Shown: positions 8,315-17,755, counted from the stretch's first letter. The stretch is DNA of 32,818 nucleotides from an uncultured Pedobacter sp. (GCA_946478755.1 CAMLDJ010000032.1:1-32818); one strand, 5' to 3'. Made by a program: numbers and translations. The notes: a model not told the origin generated them from the sequence alone.

Positions 8315-11300
8315 ATGAATAAATTACTACTTCCAATTTTTATGCTGTTGCTTATCTGTAGTACAGCATGGGCGCAAACCCGAAAGCTTACTGGTAAGGT
8401 TTCTGATGATAAAGGACCCATGATCGGAGTGAGCATCAAGATCAAGGGAACTGCGATAGCCACCACTACGAATGCGGATGGGAAATTTACGATTAATGTT
8501 CCTGCAGCTGGGAATACGGTTCTCGTTTTTAGTTACATCGGCTTTGTATCTGAAGAAGTTACTGTCGGAAATCGCTCAGAGGTCAATGTCACGCTTAAAG
8601 ACGATCAAACAGGTTTGAATGAAGTTGTCGTGATTGGTTATGGTACGGTAGCCCGAAAAGACCTGGCCGGAGCTGTAGGTTCATTAAAGGGATCCGAAAT
8701 AGCCAAAACACCAGTAGCAAATATTGCTGAGGCACTTACTGGTAGAATACCAGGAGTGCAGGTAACTACTTTAGATGGTGCCCCTGGTGCTGACATAATT
8801 ATCAGGGTAAGGGGCGGGGGTTCTGTCACGCAAGACAATTCCCCATTATATATCGTTGATGGTTTCATCGTAGATAACATCAATAATATTGCACCAACGG
8901 ATATCGAGAATATAGATATTTTGAAAGATGCCTCTTCAACCGCGATTTACGGTGCCAGAGGTGCAAACGGTGTAGTAATTGTTACCACTAAATCGCCTAA
9001 AGCGGGCAAAACATCAATTTCTTACAATTCTTATGGACAATTCAAAACCCTTCCCAGGAAATTAGATGTCCTTTCTCCGTACGAATTTGCTCTTATGCAA
9101 TATGAGTTTGGCATGTTAAGGGGACAAACGTCGAGTGAGTTTAAAAACTTTACGAGATACTTCGGCGTTTATGACGATTTGGATCTGTATAAATATCAAA
9201 AGCCGACCGACTGGCAAGAGGAACTTTTTGGCCGTTTCGTGAAATCGCAACAACACAATTTAAGCTTAACCGGAGGTACCGATAAAACAAAATTAAGCTT
9301 GAATTCAACCTATAATAAAGATGAGGGTTTGATGCTGAATTCTGCACAGGAACGTTTTTACCTTAACTTTAAATTGAACCACAAGATTTCTGATAAGCTA
9401 AAATTGGATCTGGCTGCGAGGTACTCTTCTACTGTCATAGATGGTGCGGGTACATCAGGTTCGTCAAGCATCCGGATCGGCGACGGGATTCAAACAAGAC
9501 CGATAAATGGCTTGGTAGATCAGATTGTACTTGATCCCGATGATATTGCAGAGGGAAGCGACGATTTTGATAATTTCCTAAGATCTGTCATCAAACCGAC
9601 TGACCTTGTTCAACAGGATTACAGAAAAAGAATAAATAATGATTTAAGTATGAATGCCGCACTAGGCTGGGACCTGACCAAAAAGCTGACTTTGAGATCG
9701 GAGCTTTCGGTAACCAAAAGGAATAATGTAAACAAACGTTATTGGGGCCCTCTGACTGGCGAATCTCGTAATGTAGGGTTAAATAAGCCACTTGTTGAAC
9801 TTTCCAGTGGCACAAGTAATAGTTACAGATGGGTAAATACGGCAAATTATAAAGTACTTAAAACAAAAGACCATAATCTGGGCCTATTATTAGGACAAGA
9901 ACTAAATACCGCGACAGGAAATACAGTTTTTAACCGTGCCAAATATTTTGAAGATAGTTTGACACCAGAAATGATCTTTGCGAATATGGCATTGGGCACC
10001 TCGGAAAGAGTAGAAACATTCGAGTCAAGAGGAGAGGATATGATCTCTTTTTTTGGTCGCGTTAATTATACTTTTAAAGATAAATATATTCTTTACGCTA
10101 CTTTAAGAGCCGATGCTAGTAGTAGGTTTGCACCAGACAATCGTTGGGGTTATTTTCCAGCAGCCTCTGTGGCCTGGAGAGTGTCGGATGAAGATTTTAT
10201 GAAAAATGTGCCAGTAATTTCTGATCTGAAATTCAGGGCAAGTTACGGCGAAGCCGGGAATAATCAAATTGGTGCTAATGATTGGAGGTTTGTGTTCGGT
10301 CCGAGTCAGAACAGGACTTACGGTGCTGGCGACATCAACCAAACTTATTATACAGTAACCAATAAAAGTTTGCCTAATCCTAACTTGAAATGGGAAACTA
10401 CAATTTCAAGAAACTTAGGTTTAGATTTTGGATTATTTAAAAATAAAATTACCGGAACATTAGACATCTATCAGAATACAACCAAAGATCTAATTATAGA
10501 CAACCTCATTCCAACTAATACGGGATTTAATACCCAATTGATCAACATCGGTCAAACGACGAATAAAGGTATTGAACTTGCTTTCAATGCGAATATAATC
10601 ACCAAAAAAGATTTTTCTTTGAGTGCGTCTTTCAATATTGGTAGAAACGTATCTAGAATAGATAAATTGGATGGTAATAATCAACGGATTTATCAATCCA
10701 ACTGGGCAGGTACAGACTTAAAAACACAAGATGACTATTTGCTTCAGGTAGGTAAGACAATCGGACTAATGTATGGATATGTGAGTGATGGATTTTATAC
10801 TGTAGATGATTTTTCATCATATAATCCAACTACAAGATCCTATGTACTTAAACCTGGAGTAGCCAATTCAGGGTCATTACTCGGAGGAATCATCGGCATT
10901 AGACCCGGGACGATGAAGCTAAAAGATCTGGACGGCGATGGATTGGTAACTGCTGACAAAGACAGGAAGATAATCGGAAGCGCAATTCCAAAACACAGCG
11001 GAGGATTTGGATTAAATGCGACCTATAAGTCATTTGATATTTCGACCTTCTTTAACTGGGTATATGGTAATCAGATTTACAATACAGGAAGAATCCAATT
11101 CAACATGTTGTATAGAACAACCTTTGGCAACATGTTGAATACGATGAATTCTGAAGACCGTTTCAAATACATCAATAGCGATGGCCAGTTGGTGACAGAT
11201 TTGGCAGATTTGGCAGAATTGAACCAAAATGCTAAGATCTGGTCACCGTTCTCCAGCGGATCAGCATCTCCAGTATTTAGTGATGATGCTGTTGAAGATG

Positions 11301-11554
11301 GGTCCTTCTTTAGAATGACTTATGTTACGCTTGGTTATACATTGCCGAAAAAATTGACCTCAAAAGTTGGCATATCCTCATTGAGAGTTTATGGTACGGC
11401 TTATAATGTATTTCTGCTGACAAATTACTCAGGTTATGATCCAGAAGTATCAACAACAAGAAGTAGTGGTTATGCTGCTTTAACACCAGGGGTAGATTAT
11501 TCTGCCTATCCAAAAAGCCGTACTTATACAGTTGGTTTGAGCCTAAATTTTTAA
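8315..11554 (+). CDS. SusC/RagA-family TonB-linked outer membrane importer (SusC1)
   Basis: A 1079-residue outer-membrane transporter for sugars too large for porins. Residues 1-20 are a signal peptide (AWA, then Q21). About 23-98 is a carboxypeptidase-regulatory-like domain (KLTGKVSDDKGPMIGVSIKIKG). A TonB-box-like EVVVIGYGTVARKDL follows, then the plug with SusC hallmarks IIIRVRGGGSV, SPLYIVDG, DIENIDILKDASSTAIYGA and RGANGVVIVTT. The long barrel has VSWR-type strand motifs and ends in YTVGLSLNF. In the family it pairs with SusD, which closes over it as a lid. SusD1 begins 18 bases after the stop, so they are co-transcribed. Given the enzymes downstream, the cargo is probably pectin oligosaccharides. 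It is a paralogue of SusC2 at the right end; the C-terminal portion is strongly similar (DPEVST..., PGVDYSAYPKSRTY) but the middle has diverged. Confidence 0.95.
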   Translation: MNKLLLPIFMLLLICSTAWAQTRKLTGKVSDDKGPMIGVSIKIKGTAIATTTNADGKFTINVPAAGNTVLVFSYIGFVSEEVTVGNRSEVNVTLKDDQTGLNEVVVIGYGTVARKDLAGAVGSLKGSEIAKTPVANIAEALTGRIPGVQVTTLDGAPGADIIIRVRGGGSVTQDNSPLYIVDGFIVDNINNIAPTDIENIDILKDASSTAIYGARGANGVVIVTTKSPKAGKTSISYNSYGQFKTLPRKLDVLSPYEFALMQYEFGMLRGQTSSEFKNFTRYFGVYDDLDLYKYQKPTDWQEELFGRFVKSQQHNLSLTGGTDKTKLSLNSTYNKDEGLMLNSAQERFYLNFKLNHKISDKLKLDLAARYSSTVIDGAGTSGSSSIRIGDGIQTRPINGLVDQIVLDPDDIAEGSDDFDNFLRSVIKPTDLVQQDYRKRINNDLSMNAALGWDLTKKLTLRSELSVTKRNNVNKRYWGPLTGESRNVGLNKPLVELSSGTSNSYRWVNTANYKVLKTKDHNLGLLLGQELNTATGNTVFNRAKYFEDSLTPEMIFANMALGTSERVETFESRGEDMISFFGRVNYTFKDKYILYATLRADASSRFAPDNRWGYFPAASVAWRVSDEDFMKNVPVISDLKFRASYGEAGNNQIGANDWRFVFGPSQNRTYGAGDINQTYYTVTNKSLPNPNLKWETTISRNLGLDFGLFKNKITGTLDIYQNTTKDLIIDNLIPTNTGFNTQLINIGQTTNKGIELAFNANIITKKDFSLSASFNIGRNVSRIDKLDGNNQRIYQSNWAGTDLKTQDDYLLQVGKTIGLMYGYVSDGFYTVDDFSSYNPTTRSYVLKPGVANSGSLLGGIIGIRPGTMKLKDLDGDGLVTADKDRKIIGSAIPKHSGGFGLNATYKSFDISTFFNWVYGNQIYNTGRIQFNMLYRTTFGNMLNTMNSEDRFKYINSDGQLVTDLADLAELNQNAKIWSPFSSGSASPVFSDDAVEDGSFFRMTYVTLGYTLPKKLTSKVGISSLRVYGTAYNVFLLTNYSGYDPEVSTTRSSGYAALTPGVDYSAYPKSRTYTVGLSLNF

Positions 11555-11572
11555 TGATAAAGAATTTATAAC

Positions 11573-13438
11573 ATGAAAACTATAAAAATATTTAGCTTAT
11601 TGATGCTGGGAGTCCTCATCCTGTCATCATGTAAAAAGTTCTTAGAAACGGATTCCCCATCAATCTTTACCCAGGAAGTGGTATTTGGAACGGTGCCTGA
11701 TGCCACCAAATCTGTGTATAGCATTTATGCCTTGTTTAATCAGGATGCATTTACCTCCAGATTATCGAATACCTTTATTGGAAATACCGATATCGAAATT
11801 GGGGGGGTAGGTGCAGCCCCAGATAACTCAAGAAGGGATATCTGGTCTCTGGAAGCCACAGATGCCAATGGAGATATCAGAACGGTATGGAACAACGCCT
11901 ATACCGCTATCAATCGTGCTAACCTGTGTGTTGAAGGTTTGGAACAGTCAAAAATTGCAGAGAATCCTGAAATGAAACAACTGTTGGGCGAAGCGAAAGC
12001 TTTAAGGGCAATGTGGTATTACTGGCTGATTAACTACTGGGGAGATGTTCCATTTAGCATGAAACCAACCCGGGGTGGAGATAACTTTTACTTGCCTAGA
12101 ACTGGCAGAGATACCATTTTGACCACTTTAATAAATGACCTCATTAGCATCGAACCGCTAATGAAACCTGCAAGTCAGGTCTCTTACGGTGTGGAACGAA
12201 TCAATAGGGAATTTGTCATGGGGCTTATTTCGAGACTTGCTTTATGCAGGGGTGGATATTGGTTATACCCGGACATGACATCTAGAAGAATGGCTGATTA
12301 TAAGGACTACTATAAAATAGCAAGAGACTACAGCTATAAATTGATGACAACTTTTGACAGACCATTAACTGCTCGTTTTCAGGATATTTTTGATAACCAA
12401 AGCCGCTGGCGCGTGGTGAGCAATGAAGATGTCTTGTTTGAAGTCGCATTTGCACCTGGTTTTGGAGATGTAGGATGGAATATCGGACGTACGGTTGATG
12501 CTGATCCTAGTCACCCTTATGGCTCAGGTAGCAGTTATGTTGGGCTAAGTCCCGCCTTGTATTATCAATATGATACCCTCGATACCAGGTTAGAATCTTT
12601 TGCCATTTTTAAATACGATAAACAACTGGTGCAAACTCCATTATCAGGAACCAGCTTAAGTACCGCAAAATGGTCAAGACTTTTAATGCCTACACCTTCA
12701 GGATCTGCATCTGCAAAAGGAACAGGAATCAATTGGCCGATCATGCGCTATTCTGATGTCCTGCTGATGTTCGCAGAAAGTGAAAATGAATTGAATGAAG
12801 GACCCACTGCGGAAGGAAAAGCTGCATTAAGACGGGTAAGAGCAAGAGCTTTCCCGAAAGATGCGGCGACAGTGCAGGCCAAAGTTGACGATTATATCAA
12901 CACAGTCAGCGTTAGCAAAGAGCGATTTTTCGATGCAATTGTGGACGAGCGGGCTTTTGAATTCGCAGGCGAGTGTATCCGCCGTTATGACCTCATCAGG
13001 TGGAACAATTATGGTAAAAAGATTGTAGAGGCGAAAAATATCCTTTCCCAAATGGGAGAGAATACAAGTACAATTAATAGCACAGGCCCCTATGCTAATT
13101 TACCAGGTGTCCTCTACTACAAGAATACATCCGATAAAAAAGTGATTTTTTATGGTGGAACATTTAGAAAGACACCGGAAACCCCACCAATAAAAGATGT
13201 GCCGAGTAAAGGCAGTAATCCTGATGGCTGGACCGCTGTAAATTGGTTGAAAGCATTGTATGTAAAGAATACGCCGCCCATAGACTCGCGTCCGGCTGAT
13301 TATATTCTTAATTCATGGCGTGGATATAAAGATGCAAGTGGCCAGACTCCGGTCAGATACATCCTTCCTTTGCATAGTTCAACAGTTTCCAGTAGCATGG
13401 GCACGTTAAAAAATGATGGTTATGGTTACGGAAATTAA
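11573..13438 (+). CDS. SusD/RagB-family surface glycan-binding lipoprotein (SusD1)
   Basis: A 621-residue lipoprotein with lipobox LSSC and lipidated C20 followed by KKFLETDSPS, the usual SusD opening. The N-terminal half has the TPR-like helices (NAYTAINRANLCVEGLEQ; GEAKALRAMWYYWLINYWGD). The C-terminal half has the conserved RYSDVLLMFAESENELNEG and ERAFEFAGECIRRYDLIRWN. It caps the SusC1 barrel at the cell surface and delivers glycan to it. The usual family length is about 500-650 residues, so it is complete. The ATG is 18 bases after susC1. The ligand specificity cannot be read from sequence; pectin is inferred from the operon. Confidence 0.95.
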   Translation: MKTIKIFSLLMLGVLILSSCKKFLETDSPSIFTQEVVFGTVPDATKSVYSIYALFNQDAFTSRLSNTFIGNTDIEIGGVGAAPDNSRRDIWSLEATDANGDIRTVWNNAYTAINRANLCVEGLEQSKIAENPEMKQLLGEAKALRAMWYYWLINYWGDVPFSMKPTRGGDNFYLPRTGRDTILTTLINDLISIEPLMKPASQVSYGVERINREFVMGLISRLALCRGGYWLYPDMTSRRMADYKDYYKIARDYSYKLMTTFDRPLTARFQDIFDNQSRWRVVSNEDVLFEVAFAPGFGDVGWNIGRTVDADPSHPYGSGSSYVGLSPALYYQYDTLDTRLESFAIFKYDKQLVQTPLSGTSLSTAKWSRLLMPTPSGSASAKGTGINWPIMRYSDVLLMFAESENELNEGPTAEGKAALRRVRARAFPKDAATVQAKVDDYINTVSVSKERFFDAIVDERAFEFAGECIRRYDLIRWNNYGKKIVEAKNILSQMGENTSTINSTGPYANLPGVLYYKNTSDKKVIFYGGTFRKTPETPPIKDVPSKGSNPDGWTAVNWLKALYVKNTPPIDSRPADYILNSWRGYKDASGQTPVRYILPLHSSTVSSSMGTLKNDGYGYGN

Positions 13439-13451
13439 AAGCATTCAGATC

Positions 13452-15041
13452 ATGAAAAATATGTTCAAGAATTATATGGTCATTGTTATACTAATGGCAT
13501 TGATCGGTGGAATTACATCCTGCAAAAAAAGTGAGGAGCTTGAAGAGGCGCCCAGGCTTTTCAGGCCCGTGATAAAAGGTGCACTTTTAGCACCTTCAAA
13601 TTATATCGAAGCATCCTGGCAGCAAATGACCGGTGTTCAGGGTTATATTGCCCAGATAAGCCGGGATACATTTAAGACTATCGACAGGTCCGTTCAGATC
13701 GATTCCAATAAAATCGTATTTGAGGAACTGCTTTGGGAACAGTCGTATCAAATCCAGATTATTGCAGTGGCTGCTGATACAACAAAAAATTCTAAACCTT
13801 CTTTTTTGGGTGAAATTAAAACACCAAGGTTTCCAACTATCGTCGTTGACCCTGTGTTAGCCGATGTAGGTGCAAAATCCATATTGTTTAAATGGAGGAA
13901 TGAAGGCCAAGCGGTTACCACAGTGAAAGTGGTGACGGTTGGCAATAATACCGTGGTACAGACCCTCAATCTATCCGCAACTGATATCAGTAATGCTTAC
14001 CTTTTAGTTGCCGGATTACTGCCCGAAACAGCGTATAAAATCGAGCTTTACAGCGGTGCAAAATTCAGGGGCGCTAACAATTATACCACAAAGGCAGTTC
14101 CTAGTGGTGTCGTCATCGATTTGACTGCAATCACGGACCGGCCGACTGTGCTGTCAGATACGATTTTGAAAGTTCCTTCCGGGGCAACAATTATCCTACG
14201 CAGGGGGATGGAATATAGTATGGCGAGTATTAATTTGAATAAGCCACTCACCATTATGAGCGGTGAAAATCAGTTAAATCCGTCTCAGGCAATAATATTC
14301 TTTAATACAGGAAGTAATTTCAACTTCGCTGCGAATGCCAGTATCGATTACATCAACTTTAATGATGTAGTCATCAGAACCAGCGATGCTGCGGGTAAAT
14401 ATGTGTTTAACCCGAATTCCGCGGGTAATATCGGAGCGATCACGTTCGAATCCTGCAGATTAGAAAATATGAGAGGTGTGGCACGATTCAGAGGCGCGCT
14501 TACTATTAACAACCTCACTTTTAACAATTGTCTGATTGATAGTATTGGTGGGTATGGTATATTGACTGTGGATGACGCCAACACAAAGGTCAAGAATATC
14601 ACCATCAGCAACAGTACCGTGTCCAGAGCAGACGTAATGCTGAGCAGCAAGAGCGCTGCCGAAAGTATAAATATCAATAACAGCACTTTTTACCGTGCTC
14701 CTGCTACTGGAAAATATATGGTTAATTATAAGGATGTTGAAATTACAATGATGGATTTCAGCAATAATATTCTGGGGCCCGGCAAAGGCAATACGTCTAC
14801 TCCTCCTGTTGTGTCGATTAATGGTTACTTGAAATCTGGTGGAACAGTGAATGGCTCCAATAACTTTACCACCTCTGATTTTGTTTGGTCAAATGCAGAT
14901 ACACAATTCCCGGGAACAACGGCCTATAGTAAGACCGCTGGCGATATCTTTACAAGTCCTGCAACGGGGAACTTTAGCATCAAAGACGGCGGATTTACAG
15001 GAAGGGACTCTGCCGGAGATCCACGCTGGAGACTTAAATAA
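13452..15041 (+). CDS. Surface lipoprotein with Fn3-like domains and a DUF4957/DUF5123-type beta-helix
   Basis: A 529-residue protein. The lipobox is ITSC with lipidated C24, followed by KKSEELEE, an acidic stretch of the kind that directs Bacteroidota lipoproteins to the surface. Two fibronectin-III-like domains come next (about 35-120 with YIEASWQQMTGVQGYIAQIS; about 125-210 with LPETAYKIELYS). A repetitive parallel beta-helix then runs to the end (ITFESCRLENMRG, LTFNNCLIDSIGG, ITISNSTVSRADV, ININNSTFYRAP), closing with DSAGDPRWRLK as in DUF5123 proteins of pectin loci. I see no catalytic motif. The likely role is binding pectin next to SusCD. I chose the ATG at 13452 because a longer reading from 13413 would overlap susD by 26 bases and put 13 non-signal residues before the signal peptide. 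Confidence 0.8.
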   Translation: MKNMFKNYMVIVILMALIGGITSCKKSEELEEAPRLFRPVIKGALLAPSNYIEASWQQMTGVQGYIAQISRDTFKTIDRSVQIDSNKIVFEELLWEQSYQIQIIAVAADTTKNSKPSFLGEIKTPRFPTIVVDPVLADVGAKSILFKWRNEGQAVTTVKVVTVGNNTVVQTLNLSATDISNAYLLVAGLLPETAYKIELYSGAKFRGANNYTTKAVPSGVVIDLTAITDRPTVLSDTILKVPSGATIILRRGMEYSMASINLNKPLTIMSGENQLNPSQAIIFFNTGSNFNFAANASIDYINFNDVVIRTSDAAGKYVFNPNSAGNIGAITFESCRLENMRGVARFRGALTINNLTFNNCLIDSIGGYGILTVDDANTKVKNITISNSTVSRADVMLSSKSAAESININNSTFYRAPATGKYMVNYKDVEITMMDFSNNILGPGKGNTSTPPVVSINGYLKSGGTVNGSNNFTTSDFVWSNADTQFPGTTAYSKTAGDIFTSPATGNFSIKDGGFTGRDSAGDPRWRLK

Positions 15042-15059
15042 TTTCATCAGGTAAATTAT

Positions 15060-15093
15060 AAATGTCCGAAGAGATTTGTCTTTTCGGACATTT
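15060..15093 (+). terminator. Perfect stem-loop between the surface lipoprotein and PL1a
   Basis: AAATGTCCGAA (15060-15070) and TTCGGACATTT (15083-15093) pair perfectly over 11 bp. Four further inner pairs (GAGA with TCTT, one G-T) leave a TTTG loop, giving about 15 bp in all. It lies 18 bases after one stop codon and 55 bases before the next start. No T-tract follows, so it may attenuate transcription or protect the 3' end of the susCD mRNA rather than stop polymerase fully. Confidence 0.6.
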
Positions 15094-15148
15094 CAAAATA
15101 GCATTCCGACGAATTGAAAATCAGATTAACCATCCTCTTAATCAAACT

Positions 15149-16627
15149 ATGAAAACATTAAAATCTATTTCATTGGGCTTTGCTATGCTCTTTTTTTTAG
15201 GTGCATCATGCAAAAAGTCAACAAAAAATGTTAGCGAAACGGAAGTTGGCCAAGAAGCTGAAACAAATACCCCTCAACAAGAGACCGCTTTTGCGTTTCC
15301 CGGAGCGGAGGGCTATGGGAAAGTTGCTACAGGTGGCCGTGGCGGTAAAGTCATTAAGGTTACCAATCTTAATGACGCCGGAGCCGGAAGTCTGAGAGCC
15401 GCAATTGCCGAAACGGGCGCAAGAATTATTGTATTTGAAGTATCAGGGAATATTAAACTGGCAAGTCGGATTCAAATCAAAAACGGGAATGTTACCATTG
15501 CCGGGCAGACGGCTCCGGGGGATGGAATTTGCATACAGGACTATGAAATGAACGTGGATGCAGATAATGTAATCATCCGCTATATGCGGTTCAGAATGGG
15601 GGATTTAACTAAAAATGAGCAGGATGCACTTTGGGGGCGTTATCACCAGAACATAATCATCGATCACTGTTCTATGAGTTGGTCAATAGATGAATGTTCT
15701 TCTTTTTATGCCAACAAGAATTTCAGCATGCAATGGTGTATCCTTTCAGAAAGCTTAAACAAATCTTTTCATGAGAAGGATGATCATGGTTATGGCGCCA
15801 TCTGGGGAGGATCAAATGTTAGTTTTCATCACAATTTATTGGCACATCATAACAGCCGAAACCCACGTTTTGATGGCGGGCACAGGACCGGAACAGGAAG
15901 CAGCCCTTTCGGAACAGACAAGGTCGACTACCGTAACAATGTGATCTATAACTGGGGAAACAATAGTGCGTACGGCGGGGAAAATGGTGAATATAACCTT
16001 GTCGCCAATTATTATAAAGCAGGTCCGGGGACCGCAACATCGAAAAAGAACCGGATCATGGAAATATCAATGGAGGCTGACCTTATTAAATACGGTCCTG
16101 GCTTCGGTAAGTTTTACGCTTCGGGAAATTATGTTGATGGGAATGCAGCTGTAACACAAGACAATTGGAACGGTGGGATGGATAAAGGATCTGGATTAGG
16201 GGATGCGAATTATCTGCTTTCAAAAATGACAGTTCCATTCGCTGCTGAAGCATTAACACCGCATACCGCTGTACAAGCCTATAATGCCGTGCTGTTATAT
16301 GTAGGCGCTAGCTTCAAGAGAGATGCTGTAGATACCAGGATTGTAAAAGAAGTTAAAGAAGGGATGGTTACCTATAACGGTTCAAAAACGGGTAAAAAAG
16401 GAATTATCGATTCCCAGACCGATGTCGGCGGCTGGCCTGTTTTGCATTCGACTGCTCCACTTACAGATACAGATGGAGATGGGATGCCTGATACCTGGGA
16501 AACTGAAAAAAGACTGAATCCCAAAATAGCCAATGCTCATGGAAATGATTTAAGCACGGGATATACCAATATCGAAGTTTATATAAACAGTTTAGTTAAA
16601 GACATAACGATTAACCAGATGAAATAA
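15149..16627 (+). CDS. Pectate lyase, polysaccharide lyase family 1, lipoprotein (PL1a)
   Basis: A 492-residue protein cleaving polygalacturonan by beta-elimination. A lipoprotein-type signal ends in LGASC (C21, then KKS; a relaxed lipobox with Gly at -3). The domain opens with AFPGAEGYGKVATGGRGG and VTNLNDAGAGSLRAA, typical of Bacteroidota PL1 enzymes (probably subfamily 2). It contains DHCSMSWS (D172-H173), a calcium-site region of the family, and SRNPRF, whose R240 fits the catalytic base. The tail carries DTDGDGMPDTWE, a thrombospondin-3-like calcium loop. I use the ATG at 15149 because it starts a signal peptide; the longer reading from 15062 would translate through the hairpin. It is a close paralogue of PL1b, with key residues at identical positions. 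Calcium dependence is inferred from the family. Confidence 0.9.
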   Translation: MKTLKSISLGFAMLFFLGASCKKSTKNVSETEVGQEAETNTPQQETAFAFPGAEGYGKVATGGRGGKVIKVTNLNDAGAGSLRAAIAETGARIIVFEVSGNIKLASRIQIKNGNVTIAGQTAPGDGICIQDYEMNVDADNVIIRYMRFRMGDLTKNEQDALWGRYHQNIIIDHCSMSWSIDECSSFYANKNFSMQWCILSESLNKSFHEKDDHGYGAIWGGSNVSFHHNLLAHHNSRNPRFDGGHRTGTGSSPFGTDKVDYRNNVIYNWGNNSAYGGENGEYNLVANYYKAGPGTATSKKNRIMEISMEADLIKYGPGFGKFYASGNYVDGNAAVTQDNWNGGMDKGSGLGDANYLLSKMTVPFAAEALTPHTAVQAYNAVLLYVGASFKRDAVDTRIVKEVKEGMVTYNGSKTGKKGIIDSQTDVGGWPVLHSTAPLTDTDGDGMPDTWETEKRLNPKIANAHGNDLSTGYTNIEVYINSLVKDITINQMK

Positions 16628-16635
16628 AAAAGCCT

Positions 16636-17646
16636 ATGAAAAAGAAAAGAAGCTTAACATACTTGCTATGTACGATGGTTCTATTGGGTTGTATGGCATG
16701 TAAAAAGGATGATGCCACAGTTGATACAGATCCTGAAGTCGAATTAGTGACAGAAATTAAACCGGATAAGGTAGTGGCTAAGGACGGAACCGGCGATTAT
16801 ACCACTGTACAGGCGGCAATAGATGCGGCACCCAATAACGGAACAAAATATTATCTGATCGCTATTAAAAACGGAACATACAAGGAGGTAATTACCATCC
16901 CTAAGAATAAGAACTATATCCATTTTAAAGGAGAAAATAACGAAAAGACAGTTTTAACTTTTGATAATTATGCGAAAAGGCTGGATGCGAACGGGGCAGA
17001 ATATGGAACATCTGGTTCTGCATCTTTATTTGTTAAAGCTGATTATTTTAAGGCCGAAAACCTGACTTTTGAGAATACGGCAGGGATAGATGCGGGGCAG
17101 GCTTTAGCCATCAATATTGGCGGCAACTTCGCCGCTTTTAGTAAGTGTAGGTTTCTTGCCTTCCAGGATACTTACTATGCCGCGGACAATACTATTCAAT
17201 ATTTAAAAGATTGCTATATCGCGGGTACAGTCGACTTCATGTTCGGCGGTTCCACCGCCTTATTTGAAAACTGCACACTGCATAGCCTGAGAAGTGGCTA
17301 CATAACTGCAGCCTCTACGCCTGCCGGAAAGAAATATGGGTATGTTTACCTGAACTGTAAACTAACCGGCACATCAGGTACCGCGACGGTACACCTGGGC
17401 AGACCCTGGCGGCCTAATGCAAATGTTGTATTCGTAAATTGCGAAATGGCCGGACATATCAAGCCCGAAGGATGGAACAATTGGGGTAACGTAGCTAATG
17501 AGGCAACGGCCTTTTACGCAGAATACAAAAGTACTGGTGAAGGTTATCAGGTAGGGCAAAGGCAAGCCTGGTCTAAACAATTAACTGATGAACAAGTTAA
17601 AGAATATACGGCTGAGAAGATTTTAGGAACCTGGAAGCCTTTTTAG
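16636..17646 (+). CDS. Pectin methylesterase, CE8, lipoprotein (CE8a)
   Basis: A 336-residue enzyme that removes methyl esters from homogalacturonan, making it available to the pectate lyases. The signal ends in LLGCMACKKDD; C19 (lipobox LLGC) or C22 is lipidated, and the following KDD resembles the surface-export signal known for Bacteroidota lipoproteins. The CE8 right-handed beta-helix shows VVAKDGTGDYTTVQAAIDAA, then QDTYYA (Q177, D178), DFMFGG (D200) and LGRPWRPNA (R256), which match the two catalytic aspartates, the oxyanion glutamine and the substrate arginine of the family. The gene starts 8 bases after PL1a, so the two are translated from one message. CE8b, 7.7 kb downstream, is its periplasmic-looking counterpart. 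Confidence 0.92.
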   Translation: MKKKRSLTYLLCTMVLLGCMACKKDDATVDTDPEVELVTEIKPDKVVAKDGTGDYTTVQAAIDAAPNNGTKYYLIAIKNGTYKEVITIPKNKNYIHFKGENNEKTVLTFDNYAKRLDANGAEYGTSGSASLFVKADYFKAENLTFENTAGIDAGQALAINIGGNFAAFSKCRFLAFQDTYYAADNTIQYLKDCYIAGTVDFMFGGSTALFENCTLHSLRSGYITAASTPAGKKYGYVYLNCKLTGTSGTATVHLGRPWRPNANVVFVNCEMAGHIKPEGWNNWGNVANEATAFYAEYKSTGEGYQVGQRQAWSKQLTDEQVKEYTAEKILGTWKPF

Positions 17647-17755
17647 TAATCGGCCAAAAGCTATTTCCGATAACGATTGCGCAGATTTCGTATCAGTTAT
17701 ATCACCTAAAATCCTTTGCAAGTTCGTATGATTGTTTAACCAAATTATACTCAAG
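17647..17755 (+). promoter_or_regulatory. Intergenic gap with candidate LacI-type operator, site B
   Basis: This gap is wider than the short junctions of nearby enzyme genes. It contains AACGATTGC at 17672-17680, preceded by GAT and followed by GCAGATTTC. Around the central CG the G, A and T, C bases at positions 2 and 5 are symmetric. The arrangement core-nnAnnTTT is shared with sites A (3618) and C (27926). The core lies 76 bases before the CE12 start, in the same orientation as in the other two. It suggests a second, internally controlled transcription start for the genes from CE12 to GH28b. Confidence 0.45.

Noticed and set aside
11200..11222. Short tandem repeat of TTGGCAGA-like units in susC1
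   Set aside because: The 9-base units stay in frame and encode a Leu-Ala-Asp/Glu stretch in a loop. This is ordinary coding variation, not a regulatory or mobile repeat.
13413..13451. Overlap of the surface-lipoprotein frame with the end of susD1 as a translational-coupling overlap
   Set aside because: The residues encoded before 13452 do not fit a signal peptide, and a normal lipoprotein signal starts at 13452. The overlap is an artefact of an upstream in-frame ATG.
15062..15148. A 29-residue N-terminal extension of PL1a starting MSEEICLFGHF
   Set aside because: The stretch is the coding shadow of the stem-loop at 15060-15093 and precedes a complete signal peptide beginning at 15149.
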